Source: UBA6168 sp964423205 (GTDB lineage Bacteria > Bacteroidota > Bacteroidia > Chitinophagales > Saprospiraceae). Taken from it: a stretch of 64,000 bases of DNA. The notes under the pieces were generated by a model. That model was not told the origin of the DNA. It worked only from the letters and a program-made list of their open reading frames with translations, and searched no databases. Below, one piece after another: positions 35,985 to 44,197 of the stretch. Where the stretch lies: assembly GCA_964423205.1 (NCBI GenBank), contig CAYRDX010000013.1:16177-80176 (forward strand), written 5' to 3'. How positions within the stretch are numbered: position 1 is the stretch's first letter; each line of letters opens with the position of its first letter. The position numbers and the translations under genes were made by a program.

Positions 35985-37069
35985 ATTTCTATGTCTCCTA
36001 CATTATCCACATCCATTGTTTCTGCAGGAATACTGATAGTAAACTTTGCCCCGCCATTTGGTGCATTCTCAAGATTAATAGTGCCGTTATGCGCATCTAC
36101 GAAACCTTTGGCGATACTGAGTCCAAGTCCTATACCGCCCGTTCGGGAATTTTTAGAGCGAAAGAATTTTTCAAAAACCAGTTCCAGGTCGCCTTTTGGG
36201 AATCCCGGGCCATTATCCAGAATCTCAATGATACAGCGATTATCGAGTGCTCCACACGTTACAGTAATTTCTGTTCCACGCGGCGTATAAATTGAAGCAT
36301 TGTAGATTATGTTTATCAGCACCTCTTCCATAAGCCCGAAGTCGAGCTTGAAGAGAGGGAGGTTTTCAGGTATGTTCAAGCGTATGTTAAACCCTTGCAA
36401 TTCTTTACTTAACTCGTTCAGTACTTTAAAAACAAGTTCCTTCAAATCACACCAAATGAACCGGGGTTTAATCGATCCACTATCCAAACGGCTCATACTT
36501 AAAAGATTGTCCACGAGTCGATTAAGCCTTTCAGCGGCTGTATTAATTTCAGTTATTAGTTGCTGTTTATTTTCTTCTCCCAGTTGGGTTTCATGCGATA
36601 TTAAGTTATCTGATGCCCCGATGATCGTAGCCAGAGGAGTTCTTAATTCATGAGAAAGAGAGTTAAATATGGTGTCGTATAGTTTGGCCGCACTTTCTCT
36701 TTCCTCCTTTTGTATTGCCATTTCTTCGGCTTTTCGAATACGAGTGCTGAAAACGCCATTGAGCAATGCCACAATGAAGTACATTCCAAACATCAGTAAA
36801 TCTTCCAGATTGCTGATATGTAGTGTAAACTGAGGTGGTATAAAAAAGAAATTCCAAATCAGGGCACCCAGTGTAGCAGCCAGCAGGACGGGATATAAAC
36901 TCATTCGCAGCGCCAGCAATGAAACTGAAAGTAACAGAACCAATGCTACTGCTCTATAGCCAAAGAAATCCGCTATGGGTATACATGTCACCGACATTAG
37001 ACTAATGACAAGAAAGCTGACAAAAAATTGCCTGCGCAAATTTTCTTTTCGTTTTATTGAAACGCCCAT
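35981..37069 (-). CDS. kdpD: KdpD-like sensor histidine kinase, short form
   Basis: A 362-residue kinase: four membrane helices of the DUF4118 type (~15-105), then HisKA with SLSHELRTPLATIIGASDNL (His ~141), and HATPase with IIYNASIYTPRGTEI (N box), EILDNGPGFPKGD (G1) and GGIGLGLSIAKGFVDAHNG (G2). This is the C-terminal half of KdpD; the N-terminal KdpD sensor/UspA part (~400 residues) is absent, as in several Bacteroidota where it is a separate gene. The start codon of kdpE overlaps its end by 4 bases, so they are cotranscribed. Confidence 0.88.
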   Translation of the reverse strand: MGVSIKRKENLRRQFFVSFLVISLMSVTCIPIADFFGYRAVALVLLLSVSLLALRMSLYPVLLAATLGALIWNFFFIPPQFTLHISNLEDLLMFGMYFIVALLNGVFSTRIRKAEEMAIQKEERESAAKLYDTIFNSLSHELRTPLATIIGASDNLISHETQLGEENKQQLITEINTAAERLNRLVDNLLSMSRLDSGSIKPRFIWCDLKELVFKVLNELSKELQGFNIRLNIPENLPLFKLDFGLMEEVLINIIYNASIYTPRGTEITVTCGALDNRCIIEILDNGPGFPKGDLELVFEKFFRSKNSRTGGIGLGLSIAKGFVDAHNGTINLENAPNGGAKFTISIPAETMDVDNVGDIEI

Positions 37070-37181
37070 TAGAATCTAAATGTACTATTGACCAACTGAA
37101 TAGCGATGACAAAAGGATTGGACAAATTTGCGGATCCCTTTGCATTTTTGTTTCAAAAATTCGAGCTGCAAAGTTATTGGG

Positions 37182-37235
37182 TCATTTATAAAGTGGCAGT
37201 AAAAGAAAAGGTTGGAAGTATAAAGATTTTGTAAA
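37182..37235 (-). promoter_or_regulatory. KdpE-box-like element upstream of kdpDE
   Basis: The minus-strand reading TTTACAAAATCTTTATACTT, CCAACCTTTTCTTTTAC, TGCCACTTTATAAAT is nearly the same as the element before kup (35232-35285). It lies 113-166 bases before the kdpD start. Confidence 0.65.
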
Positions 37236-37268
37236 GAGAACTGAATGAAGCGCTTCCAACACTTACTC

Positions 37269-37354
37269 TATTTTCAATTAAAAACCCAAGCATTTCATCA
37301 TCAGCGCACATTCCCTTAATTTCGCCGCGCTTTTGAAACATCCTCCTGAATCGG
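37269..37354 (+). repeat. Direct repeat L flanking the HepT/MntA-DinB cassette
   Basis: Runs from TATTTTCAATTAAAAAC to CTCCTGAATCGG. It matches the copy at 38776-38862 almost base for base, including TTTCATCATCAGCGCACATT and CCCTTAATTTCGCCGCGC. Confidence 0.88.
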
Positions 37355-37405
37355 TTGGTACTTTAATTATCAAGGGTTGCAAAGTAAACAGCAGAATAGG
37401 GCTAT

Positions 37406-37758
37406 TCATTGCTCATTATTCAATACCTCTTGAATTTGCTCCTTGAGAGTCGGGATATCAGAGGTTACAACCCTCCAGACCATTCCAATTGTCACACCAA
37501 AATATTGGTGAATTACAATGTCTCTCATCCCGGCAATTTCTCTCCATTGAATGTCCGGGTATTTTTCCTTTGTTTCTTTGGAAATATTTTAACAGCCTCA
37601 CCAATGATTTCAATTCGGCGGATCACAGCATCCTGCTTTTCTGAGTTTCTCTCAAATTCTCTTTCGGACAAACCAGCAACATACTCTTCAATTCTGTCTA
37701 TACTCTCCAGAATATCTTCAAGAAAAACGAGTTCGTCTCTTTTCTTTTTCTTAGCCAT
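37406..37758 (-). pseudogene. hepT: HepT-like HEPN toxin (DUF86), frameshifted
   Basis: The N-terminal part reads MAKKKKRDELVFLEDILESI..EKQDAVIRRIEIIGEAVK. The frame is then lost in a short A-run near 37588; one extra A would restore NISKETKEKYPDIQWREIAGMRDIVIHQYFGVTIGMVWRVV to the stop at 37406. The restored part has the HEPN RNase motif RxxxxHxY (RDIVIHQY). HepT is the toxin of the HepT/MntA (type VII) pair, silenced by AMPylation of that Tyr. The lesion may be a real mutation or a sequencing error in a homopolymer. Confidence 0.85.
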
Positions 37759-38035
37759 AAATCCTGATTTCTTCTGATAAAATCCGGTTTTTCAACCTCG
37801 GTTTGACTGCCTCGTATTCTACCAAATCAACCTTTCTACCCAACAAATCTTCCAACTCATATTTGATACCTACAAATTCCAAAAGGCTTATTTGGGTTCC
37901 CATTTCCACAAGAATATCAATGTCGCTGTTAGATGCAGCCTCCCCTTTCGCAACAGAGCCGAATATTCCAGCGCGTTTGATTTTGTGTCGAATAAGTACC
38001 GGGACTATGGCTTCTTTAATTTCTTCTATTTTCAT
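37751..38035 (-). CDS. mntA: MntA-like minimal nucleotidyltransferase antitoxin
   Basis: A 94-residue minimal nucleotidyltransferase with the catalytic motif GSVAKGEAASNSDID, i.e. GS-x10-DxD, at ~26-40. In HepT/MntA modules it transfers AMP to the toxin tyrosine. The C-terminus KVDLVEYEAVKPRLKNRILSE is typical. It overlaps the downstream hepT start by 8 bases, as usual for these pairs. If the hepT frameshift is real, the antitoxin is now without an active partner. Confidence 0.88.
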   Translation of the reverse strand: MKIEEIKEAIVPVLIRHKIKRAGIFGSVAKGEAASNSDIDILVEMGTQISLLEFVGIKYELEDLLGRKVDLVEYEAVKPRLKNRILSEEIRIYG

Positions 38036-38134
38036 TTTAACTTCTTAATCAACAGAATGATTTTTTCTTGGTACAAATTTACTCAGTCTTTATCAAAAAG
38101 CTTCTAAAGACCCTGTTGCAAAAAACCTGCATTC

Positions 38135-38668
38135 CTACCAATCCTGGCCTTTTTTCAAACTGGTAATATGCGCCAAATGATGCCGGCAATGCCAGGCATA
38201 GATGCCAGTCGCTTCAGAAAGTTTATAAGCTCTGCCCTGTTCCGGATGAAAAAACGACCTTTCCATGTCCTTATCCTTCATGCCATTTAACAAAGCTGCC
38301 CAACGCTCATGAATGCCGCTTATGATTTTTAATGAAGGCTCAATTGGGTATTTCTTGCTGTCCGAAAGCTCCGCCCATCGTTCTTCGAAATAGGGTTTTA
38401 TAGTTGGATTCTCTTCCGTCAATGCCAATTTGAACCTGATAAAACTGTTTATATGGCTGTCAGCACAATGGTGGACAAGCTGCCGGATAGTCCAGCCACC
38501 AGGCCTGTAGTTTGTGTCGAGTTGCACATCAGTCAAATTGCTGACTTCTCTTCTTAAATTATCAGGGAATTGGGCAATGACCGATATCCATTCATTCAAA
38601 ATCTCTTTTGATATATTTTCCGGCCTTTTGAAATTTCCGATTGGGTATTTTAATTCGTCGAGTTGCAT
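38135..38668 (-). CDS. DinB-superfamily protein, YfiT/BstA-like
   Basis: A 177-residue four-helix DinB-fold protein. It carries the metal-binding histidines of YfiT/BstA: YRPGGWTIRQLVHHCADSHINSFIRFKLAL, then YAWHCRHHLAHITSL near the C-terminus. Family members act as thiol (bacillithiol) S-transferases or metal-dependent hydrolases; the thiol used here is unknown. It lies with hepT/mntA on the minus strand between two direct repeats. Confidence 0.85.
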   Translation of the reverse strand: MQLDELKYPIGNFKRPENISKEILNEWISVIAQFPDNLRREVSNLTDVQLDTNYRPGGWTIRQLVHHCADSHINSFIRFKLALTEENPTIKPYFEERWAELSDSKKYPIEPSLKIISGIHERWAALLNGMKDKDMERSFFHPEQGRAYKLSEATGIYAWHCRHHLAHITSLKKGQDW

Positions 38669-38775
38669 AATTGGAATTTTAGTTTGAAAGAGTAAGGTGA
38701 AAACAATTGATTCATCATCACAAATGTGAATTTCAGTGTTCAGAAAAGTAACAAGATAGACACAACTCTACAGTT

Positions 38776-38862
38776 TATTTTCAATTAAAAAACTTAAGTT
38801 TTTCATCATCAGCGCACATTCCCTTAATTTCGCCGCGCTTTTGAAACATCCTCCAGAATCGG
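38776..38862 (+). repeat. Direct repeat R, directly upstream of asnS
   Basis: The second copy of the ~87-bp repeat (see 37269-37354). It ends 83 bases before the asnS ATG and may contain its promoter (CCCTTAATTTCG region). The first ~20 bases include AAAACTTAAGTTTT, a palindrome not kept in copy L. Confidence 0.88.
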
Positions 38863-38945
38863 GAGTTATTAAGGCCTGTTCCAGTTGGGACGGCAGGAAT
38901 AGGTTAATCAAAAACATTACCCTTTTGACTTTTGACCTGAACATC

Positions 38946-40400
38946 ATGAAAAGAACAGAAATAGCTGAAATACTGAAATCCCCGAAAACCGGAACCGAAG
39001 TGACCGTCATGGGCTGGGTGCGCGCCTTCCGCTCCAACCGTTTTATCGCCCTGAACGACGGGTCCAGTGCCGACAACCTTCAGGTAGTGGTGGACTTTGA
39101 AAAAATGGACGAATCGGTTTTGAAGAAAATCGGATTCCACGCCTGCATCAGCGCCACAGGTAAATTGGTGGAATCACAGGGCAGCGGGCAAAGCGTGGAG
39201 CTGCTGGCCGATACGGTGGAGGTGCTGGGTGAATGCAACCCCGAAGAATACCACCTGCAGCCCAAACACATGACCATGGAATACCTGCGCGAAAAGGCAC
39301 ATTTCCGCATGCGCACTAATACTTTCAGTTCCGTGTTCCGCATCCGGCATGCAGTGGCTTATGCCGTGCATAAATATTACAACGACAGAGGTTATTACTA
39401 CATGCATACACCGATTGTTACCGGAAGCGATGCGGAGGGTGCCGGTGAAATGTTTCACGTAACGACCTTCGATGTGGGTAATCCGCCACGGACGGAGGAC
39501 GGCCAAATCAACTGGGGTGAGGACTTTTTCGGAAAAGCCACCAACCTGACCGTTTCCGGTCAATTGCAGGGCGAAATAGCGGCACTGGCGCTGAGCAAGA
39601 TTTACACATTCGGCCCGACATTCCGGGCTGAGAAATCCTTTACGCCGAGGCACCTCGCCGAATTCTGGATGATAGAGCCCGAAGTGGCATTTTTCGACAT
39701 CGAAGACAACATGGACCTCGCCGAGGATTTCGTTAAATACCTCATCAGCTACGTTCTCGACAACTACATGTCAGACATGGAATTCCTGGACAAGCGCATC
39801 GCCGAAGCGGAGAAAAACATGAAACAGGAGGACCGCCGCCCGATGGGATTGATAGAAATGCTGCGTTTCGTGGTGGACAACAATTTTGAGCGCATCACCT
39901 ATACCGATGCCATCAACATACTGCTGAATTCAAAACCCTACAAAAAAGGCAAATTCCAATTCCCCGTGGAATGGGGCAAAGACCTGCAATCGGAACATGA
40001 GCGCTACCTGGTGGAAAAGCATTTTCAGAAACCGGTCATCGTCCGGGATTACCCGAAAGTCATCAAAGCCTTTTATATGCGGGAAAACGATCCCGATAGC
40101 TATCGGGACGAGCCCGGCAAAGAAACGGTTGCTGCCATGGACGTACTTTTCCCCTACATCGGAGAGGTCATCGGTGGCTCGCAGCGGGAAGAGCGTTATG
40201 ACAAACTGCTCAGCCGGATTCAGACACAGGGCATCCCGGAAGAGGAACTCTGGTGGTACCTCGAGCTGCGCAAATTCGGTGGCTGTCCCCATGCTGGATT
40301 CGGGCTTGGCTTTGAGCGTATGGTGCAGTTTATCACAGGCATGGGCAATATCCGGGATGTGATTCCATTCCCGAGGGCAGCAGGTTCGGCGGAGTTTTAA
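38946..40400 (+). CDS. asnS: Asparaginyl-tRNA synthetase
   Basis: Charges tRNA-Asn. From ATG 38946 it has 484 residues: the OB-fold anticodon domain (VTVMGWVRAFRSNRFIALNDGSSADNLQVVVD), class II motif 2 (FGPTFRAEKSFTPRHLAEFWMIEPEVAF) and motif 3 (GFGLGFERMVQFITGMGNIRDVIPFPR). An extra peptide PDSYRD near residue 383 sits where other AsnRS have only a short ND-GK loop; it is encoded by an 18-bp palindrome (40091-40108) that keeps the frame. Codon use looks more GC-rich than in kup or ileS. Confidence 0.95.
   Translation: MKRTEIAEILKSPKTGTEVTVMGWVRAFRSNRFIALNDGSSADNLQVVVDFEKMDESVLKKIGFHACISATGKLVESQGSGQSVELLADTVEVLGECNPEEYHLQPKHMTMEYLREKAHFRMRTNTFSSVFRIRHAVAYAVHKYYNDRGYYYMHTPIVTGSDAEGAGEMFHVTTFDVGNPPRTEDGQINWGEDFFGKATNLTVSGQLQGEIAALALSKIYTFGPTFRAEKSFTPRHLAEFWMIEPEVAFFDIEDNMDLAEDFVKYLISYVLDNYMSDMEFLDKRIAEAEKNMKQEDRRPMGLIEMLRFVVDNNFERITYTDAINILLNSKPYKKGKFQFPVEWGKDLQSEHERYLVEKHFQKPVIVRDYPKVIKAFYMRENDPDSYRDEPGKETVAAMDVLFPYIGEVIGGSQREERYDKLLSRIQTQGIPEEELWWYLELRKFGGCPHAGFGLGFERMVQFITGMGNIRDVIPFPRAAGSAEF
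40091..40108. repeat. Dispersed short palindrome, copy 6 (in asnS)
   Basis: TCCCGATAGCTATCGGGA, an 18-bp perfect palindrome inserted in frame in asnS, adding about six residues in a surface loop of the catalytic domain. Confidence 0.88.
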
Positions 40401-40439
40401 CCTTTTGTAGCCAAAAGTTGTTCTTAGCGTTATCGCAGC

Positions 40440-40525
40440 TTTTTGGAGAATCTTCACACTGTGAACCTCCGCGTCTTCTCTGTGAAACTTTGTGTAATTA
40501 TTGGGTTACGCAGATGGGCACAGAG
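40440..40525. repeat. Degenerate CCACGGAG-type repeat
   Basis: Contains TGAACCTCCGCGTCTTCTC, TGTGAAACTTTGTGTAATTA and GGGCACAGAGAAAA, the degraded words of the repeat seen intact at 27070-27159. It fills the gap between asnS and the ABC ATPase. Confidence 0.5.
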
Positions 40526-40563
40526 AAAAATGGACAAGGCCAAATCATAAACCCATAGCGTAT

Positions 40564-41223
40564 ATGCTCACAGTTCAAAACCTCACTAAAACTTATGAAA
40601 GTGGCAATAAGTCACTGACCGTTCTCGATGATGTCACTTTCGATATCAAAGAGGGAGAAACTTTTGCCATCGTTGGCCCGTCGGGAAGCGGTAAAACTAC
40701 ACTTCTGGGCCTTTGTGCCGGCCTCGACCGTGCAAGTTCGGGTTCAGTTACCCTGAATGGTATCCGCCTCGACGACCTCGATGAAGATGAAAGAGCAGAG
40801 GTGCGCAATCAGCATGTGGGTTTTGTTTTTCAGAATTTTCAACTCATACCCACTCTGACCGCCCTTGAAAATGTGATGGTGCCCATGGAATTGAAAGGCG
40901 AAAAAGGAGCACAAAAAATGGCGATGGAACTGCTGGTAAGGGTAGGGCTTGGTGACCGTCACGACCACTATCCTGCTCAGCTTTCAGGAGGTGAGCAACA
41001 GAGGGTTTCCTTGGCAAGGGCATTTTCCAACAGGCCTAAAATCCTGTTCGCAGACGAACCAACGGGTAACCTCGATGTGGAAACCCATGACGTGGTGGAA
41101 AAGCTGCTTTTTGACCTCAACAAAGAAGCCGGAACAACACTGGTGCTCGTGACTCATGACCTGGAACTGGCGTCGAAAACGCAGCACATACTTAAATTGA
41201 GAGGTGGTAAGGTTGCAGAATAA
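40564..41223 (+). CDS. ABC transporter ATP-binding protein, LolD/YbbA-like
   Basis: 219 residues from ATG 40564 (MLTVQNLTKTYESGNKSLTVLDDVTF). It has Walker A GPSGSGKTT, Q-loop VFQNFQLIPTLTALENV, signature LSGGEQQRVSLARAF, Walker B ILFADEPTGNLD and the H-loop THD. The short subunit and sequence type match the LolD/MacB/YbbA group, which powers lipoprotein release or efflux with a FtsX-like permease. The permease is not adjacent, so the transported substrate is not known. Confidence 0.92.
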   Translation: MLTVQNLTKTYESGNKSLTVLDDVTFDIKEGETFAIVGPSGSGKTTLLGLCAGLDRASSGSVTLNGIRLDDLDEDERAEVRNQHVGFVFQNFQLIPTLTALENVMVPMELKGEKGAQKMAMELLVRVGLGDRHDHYPAQLSGGEQQRVSLARAFSNRPKILFADEPTGNLDVETHDVVEKLLFDLNKEAGTTLVLVTHDLELASKTQHILKLRGGKVAE

Positions 41224-41331
41224 AGGCAATCAATTATTTGACAAGCTTATGAAAGGGCCTGAACTTTGCTCTGTTGTTTTACTATTCATAGCCCATTTAT
41301 CTTAAATAGCAAGCCAAGAAAATCCTGTTTT

Positions 41332-42717
41332 ATGAAGGTCAAAGTACTGTTACTCTTTTCTTTTTTGTTTGGCACAACACTTTTTGCCGGTAATGTTCCG
41401 GTAGAAAAAGGGGATGTTTTGTTCACCTGCAGCGTTACAGCTTGCAACAAAATGGACTCTGTTTTTCTGTTTGAATTCAATGGGATAGTTTTTAAGAAAA
41501 TAAAAACTGCACTGACCAGTGATTGGCAGAACTATGAATTCAAAGTGCCTTTGGATGGCCCCAGGTTTTATTACGTTGGGTTATCGGCCCAAAATTTAAG
41601 ACCTGTCATTTTGGGTTCAGAAAGTAACGTGTCCCTGACAGGAAATTGCACCAGTTTTTCAGGTGCTCAGCTGCCCGGTTCTAATATTAACAAGGAGTAT
41701 GAAATGGTGCTACAGCAGGTGACACAGTTCAAAAGTGAATTCGGAACACTGCTTCGCCAGTTTCAAGTGGCTCAATCACAGGACAATGTGGACCAAATGA
41801 ATGCTACTGTTTTGCAGTTGCGCAGCCTCGACCAGAGAAGAATCAATTACCTCGACTCATTGAAAAATAGTAACACCTTCCTTTCGCATATTGCCGCCCT
41901 GAATACTTATTTGAGCTATCAAAACAACGGAAGCGGCGACTTGTCCGAAATAGAATACTTTGCCAATGACTATTTCAAATTTGCAGATTGGGGACATGTT
42001 CACATGCAATATATGCCACAGGTATATGAAGGAATCCGTGACTTTACCCAAACCTTGTTGAGTGTTGGAATGCCCGATGAATACACAAAACATTTCCTGG
42101 ATGAATTGCTGAGCAAAATACCCAATACTTCGCGTACTCATATGCTGGCATTGAGCGGTGTCATGGTTTCCCTGCAACAGCAGAAAAAAGGAGACCTGTT
42201 GGTAAACTATGCTCAGCGATATATCGACCTTTACAGGCAAACAGAACCCGAAGCGGTTGAACTGCTGGAACAGGTCGTCAGGGAAACTGCAGGATTCATG
42301 CCCGGTTCTGTTGCTCCGGATTTTGCCATGGCTCAACCCGATGGTCAGCCACTTAAGTTGAGCCAATTGCGCGGCAAATACCTGTTGATTGACTTTTGGG
42401 CCAGCTGGTGTGGTCCATGCAGGGTAGAAAACCCAAATGTGGTAAAAGCATACTCCCAATATGCTCCCAAAGGTTTCGAAATCCTCGGGGTCAGCCTCGA
42501 CCAGAATCGTGAGCGTTGGCTGGACGCCATAACCAAAGATGGTCTGACCTGGCCACAGGTTTCCGACTTGAAAGGCTGGCAAAACGAGGCCGCACAATTG
42601 TATGGCGTTTCTTCCATTCCACACACATTTTTACTCGATAAGGAGGGTAAAATAATTGCCCGTAATCTAAGGGGTGAGGCCTTATGGGCAAAACTGAGAG
42701 AAGTACTGGGTGAGTAA
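41332..42717 (+). CDS. TlpA-family thioredoxin-like protein with DUF4369-type N-terminus
   Basis: 461 residues from ATG 41332 (MKVKVLLLFSFLFGTTLFAG, signal peptide). The C-terminal ~140 residues are a TlpA/ResA-like thioredoxin domain: GSVAPDFAMAQPDGQPLKLSQLRGKYLLIDFWASWCGPC with the redox CGPC at ~361-364, and GVSSIPHTFLLDKEGKII with the cis-Pro. The N-terminal part (~30-110) fits the DUF4369 beta domain, followed by a helical linker. Such proteins reduce disulfides in the periplasm or assist cytochrome maturation. Confidence 0.9.
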   Translation: MKVKVLLLFSFLFGTTLFAGNVPVEKGDVLFTCSVTACNKMDSVFLFEFNGIVFKKIKTALTSDWQNYEFKVPLDGPRFYYVGLSAQNLRPVILGSESNVSLTGNCTSFSGAQLPGSNINKEYEMVLQQVTQFKSEFGTLLRQFQVAQSQDNVDQMNATVLQLRSLDQRRINYLDSLKNSNTFLSHIAALNTYLSYQNNGSGDLSEIEYFANDYFKFADWGHVHMQYMPQVYEGIRDFTQTLLSVGMPDEYTKHFLDELLSKIPNTSRTHMLALSGVMVSLQQQKKGDLLVNYAQRYIDLYRQTEPEAVELLEQVVRETAGFMPGSVAPDFAMAQPDGQPLKLSQLRGKYLLIDFWASWCGPCRVENPNVVKAYSQYAPKGFEILGVSLDQNRERWLDAITKDGLTWPQVSDLKGWQNEAAQLYGVSSIPHTFLLDKEGKIIARNLRGEALWAKLREVLGE

Positions 42718-42730
42718 AGTATTTCAGTTT

Positions 42731-43192
42731 TTATTCCTCATCCCGGATTCCCTTCAGATGATGTACTATTTCAGGGTATTGAACCAACAGTGCCCTCCAC
42801 ATGTCGTTGTCTAACACGAATGGAATTGTCTTTCCAAATTTCCCCGATGCAGCCAAGTGGAATTGTATCAGATAACCCAGCCCTATGTTATTTTCCGTAA
42901 CCCTTTGGATATCGTGAAAAGGATAACGAACCGTTTCAAAATAATTGGAAACATAGATATGACTTGCGTCCACCTCTATCCTTTTCAGTTGAAACACAGT
43001 AAAGTACAATATGGCGGTGCCCAGTATAAAGAACGTAAGCACAGCTAATTTGAAATAAAATGGAGGAAGAGCTGAAAACATCAAGGCATCCGTAAGCCAA
43101 ACAGCCAAAGTAAACAAGCCAAAAAACACCGTCCACAAAGTGGGCAGAAACACCTTGAGCAATAATGTGGCATTGGAGGAGATTCGCACCAT
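42731..43192 (-). CDS. Predicted membrane protein, PH-like tail
   Basis: A 153-residue protein with two transmembrane segments (LLLKVFLPTLWTVFFGLFTLAVWL and FKLAVLTFFILGTAILYFTVF) and a cytosolic tail (KRIEVDASHIYVSNYFETVRYPFHDIQRVTE) that resembles bacterial PH-like/YdbT-type membrane-flanked domains. The function is unknown. It follows tatC by 12 bp and probably shares its transcript. Confidence 0.7.
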   Translation of the reverse strand: MVRISSNATLLLKVFLPTLWTVFFGLFTLAVWLTDALMFSALPPFYFKLAVLTFFILGTAILYFTVFQLKRIEVDASHIYVSNYFETVRYPFHDIQRVTENNIGLGYLIQFHLAASGKFGKTIPFVLDNDMWRALLVQYPEIVHHLKGIRDEE

Positions 43193-43204
43193 GGTCTGTT
43201 TGAT

Positions 43205-44107
43205 CTATGTACTTAATTCTTCTTTAGCCTTCTGTTTTTCAACCCTTTTACACACGTAAATACTTAATTCGTACAACCCCAACAAAGGGCATGAAATGAG
43301 TATTTGACTGAAAACATCCGGTGGGGTGATAATGGAAGCCACAACCACAATAATTACTATGGCATGTTTGCGATACTGCCTTAAGAATCCGGATGAAATA
43401 ACACCAACCTTAGCCAGGACAAAAGCCACCACCGGCATTTCAAAAATCAATCCCACTGGAAGCGTCAACATCATGATGTAACTCAAATAGGAGGATAAAG
43501 CCGGTTGCGCTTCTACTCCCGGCAAATCGTATCCTATGAGGAAGGTAACTGCAAATGGGGAAACGATAAAGTATCCGAAAAGCACACCAATGATAAATAG
43601 AGCAGAACAAACAGCAACCGCGTAACGGGTAACAGCCCTTTCTTTATCGTATAATCCAGGCTTGATGAATCTCCAGAATTCCCAAAATATATACGGGAAA
43701 GCAATGATAAAGCCCAGAAATAAAGAGACTTTGATGTGGGTGAGGAACAACTCACCGAAGTTTGGAGTGATAAATTTGAACTCCCCCGGACTAAAACAGA
43801 TGGTTTCTCCTAACCCAATTGAATGTGAAAGATCACACCACATGCGATAGGCAATAAAGTCAGGGTTTTTAGGGCCGAAAATGACAGTATTGAATACAAA
43901 ATCCTTGGCCAGGAATATGACTACAGCACCCACAAACACTGCTAAAGCAGCACGGAAGAGGTGACCTCTTAATTCTTCGAGATGGTCAAAAAAGGACATT
44001 TCTTTTATTTCACCTACCGGAACTTTCTGTTCAGCCTCTATATGTTTTTCTGCCATAATGGAAACATGAGTAGTCGCCAGATAATATGCCCAAAGCAGGG
44101 CGTTCAA
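43205..44107 (-). CDS. tatC: Twin-arginine translocase subunit TatC
   Basis: The core subunit of the Tat export system for folded proteins. It has six membrane helices and the family motifs MSFFDHLEELRGHLFRAA near the N-terminus, FPYIFWEFWRFIKPGLYDKER, and SSYLSYIMMLTLPVGLIFEMPVV, and an insert rich in Cys (MWCDLSHSIGLGETICFSP) typical of Bacteroidota TatC. The likely start is Met 44056 (MAEKHIEAEQKVPVGEIKEM); the longer frame adds 17 residues. tatA is not in this neighbourhood. Confidence 0.95.
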   Translation of the reverse strand: MNALLWAYYLATTHVSIMAEKHIEAEQKVPVGEIKEMSFFDHLEELRGHLFRAALAVFVGAVVIFLAKDFVFNTVIFGPKNPDFIAYRMWCDLSHSIGLGETICFSPGEFKFITPNFGELFLTHIKVSLFLGFIIAFPYIFWEFWRFIKPGLYDKERAVTRYAVAVCSALFIIGVLFGYFIVSPFAVTFLIGYDLPGVEAQPALSSYLSYIMMLTLPVGLIFEMPVVAFVLAKVGVISSGFLRQYRKHAIVIIVVVASIITPPDVFSQILISCPLLGLYELSIYVCKRVEKQKAKEELST

Positions 44108-44197
44108 ACCGAGCTGCGAAGGTAAGAATTGTTGAATGGAACCCTATAAGATGTTTGTCAAATGATTGAAAACACTGGTTACCGGCGGCAAGCAGTC

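Noticed and set aside
41857..42624. Minus-strand open frame of 255 codons opposite the TlpA-like gene
   Set aside because: Antisense shadow; the plus-strand protein has a CGPC thioredoxin motif and signal peptide.
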